From: Robiginitomaculum sp.
Lineage (GTDB): Bacteria; Pseudomonadota; Alphaproteobacteria; Caulobacterales; Maricaulaceae
Length of the DNA: 64,000 nt
Assembly: GCA_021776525.1 (NCBI GenBank)
Contig: JAJFFT010000001.1
Location: forward strand, 310,001 to 374,000
Direction: 5' to 3'
The stretch's first letter is position 1, and each line of letters starts with the position of its first letter. This document shows positions 59,591 to 64,000 of this stretch, piece after piece. The notes below the pieces were generated by a model. The model worked only from the letters and a program-made list of their open reading frames with translations. It was not told the origin of the DNA and made no database searches. A program made the position numbers and the translations under genes.

Positions 59591-61054
59591 TTAACCCTCC
59601 GCTTCGTCCAGAGCTTCGGCCAGTTCTTTTTCCAGCCCGTAATATCTGGCCCGGTCCCAAAAGGCCGGCCGGGCAATACCGGTCGAGCGGTGTGCCCCCT
59701 TGATATTGCCGTCTTCGTCTTCACCGTCGATCTCATAGACAACAATGTCCTGCGTGACGATCACTTCGCCTTCCATGCCCAGAATTTCCGAGATATGGGT
59801 GATCCGGCGCGAGCCATCGCGCAGGCGCGCGGCCTGAATAACCACATCAATGGATCCGGCGATCATTTCACGAATGGTCCGCGAGGGCAGGGAAAAGCCG
59901 CCCATGGTAATCATGCTTTCCAAACGGGAAAGCGATTCGCGTGGGCTGTTGGCGTGCAATGTGCCCATCGAGCCATCATGGCCAGTATTCATCGCCTGCA
60001 AGAGGTCAAAGGCCTCTGGTCCACGGACCTCGCCAACGATGATGCGCTCAGGGCGCATCCGCAGACAGTTTTTGACCAGATCGGTCATGGTCACCTTGCC
60101 CGAACCTTCAAGGTTGGGCGGGCGGGTTTCAAGGCGAACCACATGCGGTTGTTGCAATTGCAGCTCGGCCGCATCTTCACAGGTCACAACCCGTTCGGCC
60201 GGGTCGATATAGGCGGTCATACAGTTGAGCAGCGTGGTTTTACCAGAACCGGTACCGCCAGAGATCAGCACATTACAGCGGCTGGCACCGATCACGCCCA
60301 GTACCCGGGCAGCAGCCGGAGAGATCGAGCCAAACTTGACCAGATCCTGCATGGTCAGCTTGTCTTTTTTAAACTTCCGAATGGTCAATGTCGGGCCATC
60401 CAGCGCCAAAGGCGGGGCAATGACATTTACCCGCGAGCCATCGGCAAGCCGGGCGTCACAGATCGGACTGGATTCGTCCACCCGACGGCCAACCTGGCTG
60501 ACGATACGCTGGCAGATATTCATCAATTGGCTGTTATCGCGAAACCGGACATTGGTTTTTTCAACCTTGCCAGCCACCTCGATAAAGACGTTTTGCGCAC
60601 CATTGACCATAATATCGGCAATGTCATCGCGGGCCAAAAGCGGCTCTAATGGGCCATAGCCCAAGACATCATGGCAAATGTCCTGCAACAGGCTTTCCTG
60701 CTCGGCAATCGACATGACGACGTTTTTGATCGAGATAATTTCAGAGACGATATCACGAATTTCTTCTGCGGCGCTGGTTTGGTCCAGCTGCGCCAACTGG
60801 CCAAGATCAATGGTATCGATCAAGGCATTGAAAATCATGGTTTTTATAGCGTAATATTCTTCGGATCGGGCCGAAGAGGTTGGCCGTGCTGCGGGCTTTT
60901 TTGGCTCGCTTACACTGGCGCGCTTGACCGGTATTTCGCTTTTGCTGTTCTTGGCCACACTGGCGGGCGGCGCAGTGCTGGCTGCGGCGGGCTTTTTTTC
61001 GCTCGCGCTGCGCTGCGGCGTAGCGGAGCTGGTGCTGGCGCGTTTTCCAAACAT
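59591..61054 (-). CDS. cpaF: Tad pilus assembly ATPase CpaF/TadA
   Basis: A 487-residue secretion ATPase that powers Flp pilus assembly. A disordered Ser/Pro/Lys-rich N-terminus of about 65 residues is followed by an N-terminal domain and the RecA-like domain with Walker A GGTGSGKTT (about 266-274), the Asp-box CEDAAELQLQQPHVVRLETRPPN, Walker B RPERIIVGEVRGPEAFDLLQAM and the His-box TGHDGSMGTLHANSP. It hexamerises at the inner membrane. The start is 6 bases from the cpaE stop. The long disordered N-terminus is the only variable part. Confidence 0.95.
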   Translation of the reverse strand: MFGKRASTSSATPQRSASEKKPAAASTAPPASVAKNSKSEIPVKRASVSEPKKPAARPTSSARSEEYYAIKTMIFNALIDTIDLGQLAQLDQTSAAEEIRDIVSEIISIKNVVMSIAEQESLLQDICHDVLGYGPLEPLLARDDIADIMVNGAQNVFIEVAGKVEKTNVRFRDNSQLMNICQRIVSQVGRRVDESSPICDARLADGSRVNVIAPPLALDGPTLTIRKFKKDKLTMQDLVKFGSISPAAARVLGVIGASRCNVLISGGTGSGKTTLLNCMTAYIDPAERVVTCEDAAELQLQQPHVVRLETRPPNLEGSGKVTMTDLVKNCLRMRPERIIVGEVRGPEAFDLLQAMNTGHDGSMGTLHANSPRESLSRLESMITMGGFSLPSRTIREMIAGSIDVVIQAARLRDGSRRITHISEILGMEGEVIVTQDIVVYEIDGEDEDGNIKGAHRSTGIARPAFWDRARYYGLEKELAEALDEAEG

Positions 61055-61060
61055 AACGCT

Positions 61061-62500
61061 CTAGCCTTTGCCCAATATCTTGTTGAGCAGGCTTTTGCGC
61101 TGCGGTGCACAAGGTTGCCCGGTCAACAGACCGGCCAGATGGGCCAGGCCTTCGGCGGTTTTGCTGTCGGCTTTGACTTCCTGGATCATCTGTCCGTTAT
61201 TGGCCGCTTCACCAAAAATCTGTGGCTCAAAGGGCAAAACCAGCACGGGTTCGGCGCCCAGCGCATCAGCAAAATCCTTGATCGGAATTTCCGGGCGCTT
61301 GGGAACGCCAACCTGGTTGACGACAATTTTGGGGGCGGTGTCATTGGTGCGCGAGGATTTGGCCAGATCGTAAAGGTTTTTGGCATTGCGCAGGCTGGCT
61401 AGATCGGGTGATGCGACAATGACGATCTCGTCGGCGGCAAACAGGGTCGATTTTACCCAGCCGGACCAGGCATGAGGAAGATCAAGGATGACATGGGGGA
61501 CAGTCGAACGCACCTGCGAGATCACTGTCTCATAGGCCGACGGGTCCAATTCCCATTCCCGATCCAGCGTTGCCGGTGCCGTGAAAATTGACAAATGCTC
61601 GGTGCATTTTGTCAAAAGCCGTTCCAGCAACACATCGTCAACACGTTCCGGCTCATCCAGCGCGGCGCCAATATTGCTGCTGCCTTCCTGATTAAAATCC
61701 AGACCGGCAGTGCCAAACGAAAGGTCCAGATCAACAATGGTTGTTCCGGTCTTGGCCCCTTCTGAAATTTGCCAGGCCACATTGTGGGCCAGGGAGGACG
61801 CCCCGACGCCGCCTTTGGCCCCGATAAACGCGGTCACCTTGCCGGCGAAGGGCTGTTCGGGATCAACATAAATATCAGAGATCGAGCGGATCAACTGTAA
61901 TGGAGTCAGGGGCGGGACCAGATAATCACTAATGCCGCGACGGATCAGCTGGCGATACAGGCCAATATCATTGGCGGCCCCAATGATAACAACTTTGGTG
62001 CCCGAATCGCAGACATTGGACAGGTCTTCGAGTTGTTCAAAAAGCGCAGAACCGCGCATGCCAGACTCAATCAGGATGAGGTTTGGCGTATTTTCGTTTT
62101 GAAAAAACTCAATGGCTTCGGGCAGGCCACCAAGGCTGGCCTCGACATGGGCGCGTGACAACCGTCGGTCCAGCGCCGCCGCTGCAATCATGGCAACGGT
62201 GTCGGGGCGCTCGCAAAATGCCCGGATGGAAATCTGTGGCACGGGCTGATCAATGCCATAGGAATTACCGACGATGGCAGGCTCATCCAGAACGTAGGGT
62301 TCTTCTGCGTCATTATTGGTGGGGTTGGCATATCCAAAAGCTGGCAATTCATCGGCGATCATGGCCGGCGGCGCATCATACTCCATCGGCGGTAATTCAG
62401 CACTGTCTTCACCATCAACGCGCAATTCCTCTGGCAGTTCGAACGCCTCGGTTGGGTCGAAATCGTCATCAAAATCATAAGCGTCAGACATGGTGGTCAC
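61061..62500 (-). CDS. cpaE: Tad pilus localisation protein CpaE/TadZ (ParA-like)
   Basis: A 479-residue protein that places the pilus machine, usually at a pole. The first 80 residues are acidic and disordered (YDFDDDFDPTEAFELPEEL). Residues 90-210 form a receiver-like domain without a full phospho site. The C-terminal half is a MinD/ParA-type ATPase with the deviant Walker A GAKGGVGASSLAHNVA (about 228-243) and VDLDLSFGTAG. The lysine of KGGVGAS is present but the usual Lys/Thr after Gly is Ala-Ser, as in CpaE. The start may be GTG at 62500 or ATG at 62491. Confidence 0.9.
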   Translation of the reverse strand: MTTMSDAYDFDDDFDPTEAFELPEELRVDGEDSAELPPMEYDAPPAMIADELPAFGYANPTNNDAEEPYVLDEPAIVGNSYGIDQPVPQISIRAFCERPDTVAMIAAAALDRRLSRAHVEASLGGLPEAIEFFQNENTPNLILIESGMRGSALFEQLEDLSNVCDSGTKVVIIGAANDIGLYRQLIRRGISDYLVPPLTPLQLIRSISDIYVDPEQPFAGKVTAFIGAKGGVGASSLAHNVAWQISEGAKTGTTIVDLDLSFGTAGLDFNQEGSSNIGAALDEPERVDDVLLERLLTKCTEHLSIFTAPATLDREWELDPSAYETVISQVRSTVPHVILDLPHAWSGWVKSTLFAADEIVIVASPDLASLRNAKNLYDLAKSSRTNDTAPKIVVNQVGVPKRPEIPIKDFADALGAEPVLVLPFEPQIFGEAANNGQMIQEVKADSKTAEGLAHLAGLLTGQPCAPQRKSLLNKILGKG

Positions 62501-62517
62501 AGGTTCTTTCTCAGGGG

Positions 62518-63210
62518 CTAATCAACGGCGTCGGAAACGGTGCCTTTTTCGTCGGAAGTGCGTTTTGCACCGGTGGGTTCACCGGCGATGTATTTGTCCA
62601 TAACGGTTTGGCGGCGCGCTGTAGAGGCCGGGTCGATGACGCTGGGCCGAACCAGATCATAGGGGTCTGCAATCATCGCGGCGGTATTGGCGGCCAGGGC
62701 ACAGCCAAAATTATCCGAGGCGTTATTGCCGGGACGGGTCGCCAGATTGTTCCACTGTCCGCCGCACCCTTCAGCGCGGGCAACATAGCGGGTAAAGGTC
62801 AACAATAATGGTGCAACACCTGTGGTGCCGGCCTGATAATGGCCCTGGGCCACAACCGCCCAGTCAATGCCCGATTGGTGCAGGATTTTCTGGGCCGCCC
62901 GTGCGGCCTTGCGGCCTGCGGCACTGGTTGATGCGCCTTGTGGTGCGGTAATGGCCAAGGGACCATAACCATGGTCCAGATAAGCGGCGGCAAAACCGCG
63001 CAAGGTTTGTTGTTGCGCTTGGGTCAGTCCGCCCATACGCGGGGCCAGCGTCACGGCAAGGCGTTCCTGCCTGCGCTCGACGGTAATTTGATGTTGGTCA
63101 CCGGGCAGGCCCCACGGGTTTTTTGGCGCTGTGGAACAGGCACTTAACCCCAAAACCAGCGCCCCGCTGAGAAGCGGCCGCCACGCGGTGTTGTTCAAGC
63201 GAATGCGCAT
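62518..63210 (-). CDS. cpaD: Tad pilus lipoprotein CpaD
   Basis: A 230-residue periplasmic lipoprotein of the Tad machine. The signal MRIRLNNTAWRPLLSGALVLGLSACSTAP has the lipobox LSAC (Cys near residue 25). The body shows the CpaD pattern: HGYGPLAITAPQGAS, then CGGQWNNLATRPGNNASDNFGCALAANTAAMIADPYDLVRP, which is the family's conserved C-terminal segment. The ATG at 63210 follows AAAGAGGACGCACCC; a longer frame to 63243 overlaps cpaC and is not needed. It helps assemble or stabilise the CpaC secretin. Confidence 0.9.
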   Translation of the reverse strand: MRIRLNNTAWRPLLSGALVLGLSACSTAPKNPWGLPGDQHQITVERRQERLAVTLAPRMGGLTQAQQQTLRGFAAAYLDHGYGPLAITAPQGASTSAAGRKAARAAQKILHQSGIDWAVVAQGHYQAGTTGVAPLLLTFTRYVARAEGCGGQWNNLATRPGNNASDNFGCALAANTAAMIADPYDLVRPSVIDPASTARRQTVMDKYIAGEPTGAKRTSDEKGTVSDAVD

Positions 63211-63223
63211 GGGTGCGTCCTCT

Positions 63224-64000
63224 TTATTCCAAAACATAGCCAACGGGACCGTTCCAGGTTTTGCCAGTGGGTTTCGTGCCTGGCGCGCGATAAACCTTGT
63301 TCAGGCGGCCAAATAAAATGGTGCCCAGATCCGAGGCCATGGAAAATCCGTCCGCTGGCGTGGCCAGATTGTCCTTATGGGTTGGATCAACCAGATAAGG
63401 GGTGACCATGATCACCAACTCGGTTTCATCATTCTGGTAATCGCGCGAGCGAAACAGTGCGCCCAGAATAGGTAAGTCTTTGGCGCCCGGAACACCTTCA
63501 AGGGCTTGTTTGGTTTTTTCCTGGATCAGCCCGGCAATGACCATAGAGCCACCCGATGGCAGCTCGACCGTAGTTTCGGCGCGGCGCACGTTCAGGGCAG
63601 GCAATGTCAAACCATCCACCGTGCCAATGACCCGGCCATCGGCATCGGTCACTGCCTGACTGCTCAGTTGCAGGGCGCCAGTGGTGGTTAATTCAGAAAC
63701 TTCGGTGGAGATTTTCAAGGAAATCCGGCCCTTGCTGATCACCAAAGGCGTGAAGCCCAGACCAACGCCGAACTTCTTGTATTCAATGGTGATATTGCCG
63801 TTCCGATCGCGGCCAACCGGCACGGGAAACTCGCCGCCAGCCAGAAAATTGGCCGATTCGCCGGTAATTGCCGTCAGGTTAGGTTCGGCCAGTGTGCGGA
63901 CCAGACCAACGCGTTCCAGCGCGCTGATCCCTGCGCCGATAGAGGATTGCTGGACGCCTTGGCGAAAATTTGAATACCCAAGGGATCCTGTGGTGCCGCC
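63224..64000 (-). CDS. cpaC: Tad pilus secretin CpaC/RcpA, N-terminus cut by window edge
   Basis: The outer-membrane secretin of the Tad pilus. Only the C-terminal 258 residues are in the window; the frame is open to base 64000. Seen are RTLAEPNLTAITGESANFLAGGEFPVPVG (the conserved secretin start of the beta domain), then SGGSMVIAGLIQEKTKQALEGVPGAKDLPILGALFRSRDYQNDETELVIMVTPYLVDP, the secretin signature. The stop is 13 bases before the cpaD start. The upstream part, including the N-domains and signal peptide, lies outside. Confidence 0.93.
   Translation of the reverse strand, partial: GGTTGSLGYSNFRQGVQQSSIGAGISALERVGLVRTLAEPNLTAITGESANFLAGGEFPVPVGRDRNGNITIEYKKFGVGLGFTPLVISKGRISLKISTEVSELTTTGALQLSSQAVTDADGRVIGTVDGLTLPALNVRRAETTVELPSGGSMVIAGLIQEKTKQALEGVPGAKDLPILGALFRSRDYQNDETELVIMVTPYLVDPTHKDNLATPADGFSMASDLGTILFGRLNKVYRAPGTKPTGKTWNGPVGYVLE

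Noticed and set aside
59690..60649. A 319-codon plus-strand frame through cpaF
   Set aside because: cpaF has all ATPase motifs on the other strand; the plus-strand product is His/Asn-rich and without any motif.
1..64000. CRISPR arrays, insertion sequences, integrases, toxin-antitoxin or phage defence genes
   Set aside because: I looked for regularly spaced repeats, transposase motifs and typical gene pairs and found none. The XRE pair at 38.9-39.5 kb encodes a membrane partner, not a recognisable toxin.

Overview
The window is a stretch of an alphaproteobacterial chromosome. This rests on the gene set: a class I lysyl-tRNA synthetase, a DUF2794 protein, an RHH_4-type ribbon-helix-helix protein, a short PutA, an ETF-ubiquinone oxidoreductase ending in a ferredoxin-like cluster, and a Caulobacter-type cpa/tad pilus locus. 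I cannot place it to order. The G+C content looks to be in the mid-50s percent by eye (not computed). Coding density is high, and many genes are joined by ATGA or GTGA stop/start overlaps. I see no tRNA, rRNA, CRISPR array, insertion sequence, integrase or phage gene, so this reads as core chromosome with small accessory modules.

Layout. 1-11.6 kb: pgi (cut by the window edge), a glutathione S-transferase with a DsbD/ScsB-like reductase, lysS, a DUF4153 membrane protein, rsgA, and the thyA and folA pair with a DUF165/VUT transporter between them. 11.7-25.1 kb: a ribbon-helix-helix protein, putA, an orphan nrdA behind an NrdR box, a GldA/GldG-type ABC pair, a DUF2794 gene, xseA, purD and a secreted amidohydrolase. 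25.1-38.3 kb: a hybrid histidine kinase, PepSY and TauE/SafE membrane proteins, then a minus-strand run of secreted or redox enzymes (PhoD, GNAT, methyltransferase, redoxin, DJ-1/PfpI, S9 peptidase, HCCA isomerase-like, alpha/beta hydrolase, membrane-anchored GltB-like protein). 38.4-45.3 kb: SixA-like phosphatase, an XRE/membrane-protein pair, a DUF1905 gene coupled to a uracil-DNA glycosylase, ETF-QO, a TPR lipoprotein and ispE.

45.3-57.5 kb is the richest in regulation. It holds MAPEG and GST genes divergent from an ArsR/AHSA1 pair, which meets head-on a second AHSA1/ArsR/cupin operon. A WecA-like glycosyltransferase follows, then a TetR-controlled HlyD/ABC-2 exporter operon, then a GntR/membrane protein/serine hydrolase operon. 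Four regulator genes here (two ArsR, one TetR, one GntR) each have a perfect inverted repeat immediately upstream. In the TetR and second ArsR cases it lies exactly between recognisable -35 and -10 boxes, so autoregulation is the simplest reading. 57.6-64 kb is the cpaC-cpaD-cpaE-cpaF-tadB-tadC part of a Tad (Flp) pilus machine, with cpaC cut by the right edge.

The best candidates for something not already described are the mirror-image ArsR-AHSA1 modules with their operators and glutathione enzymes, the GntR/membrane/S12-hydrolase operon whose hydrolase carries an extra C-terminal lipoprotein-carrier-like domain, and a family-4-like uracil-DNA glycosylase that has no cysteine and is coupled to a DUF1905 protein. 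None of these was tested by a search.
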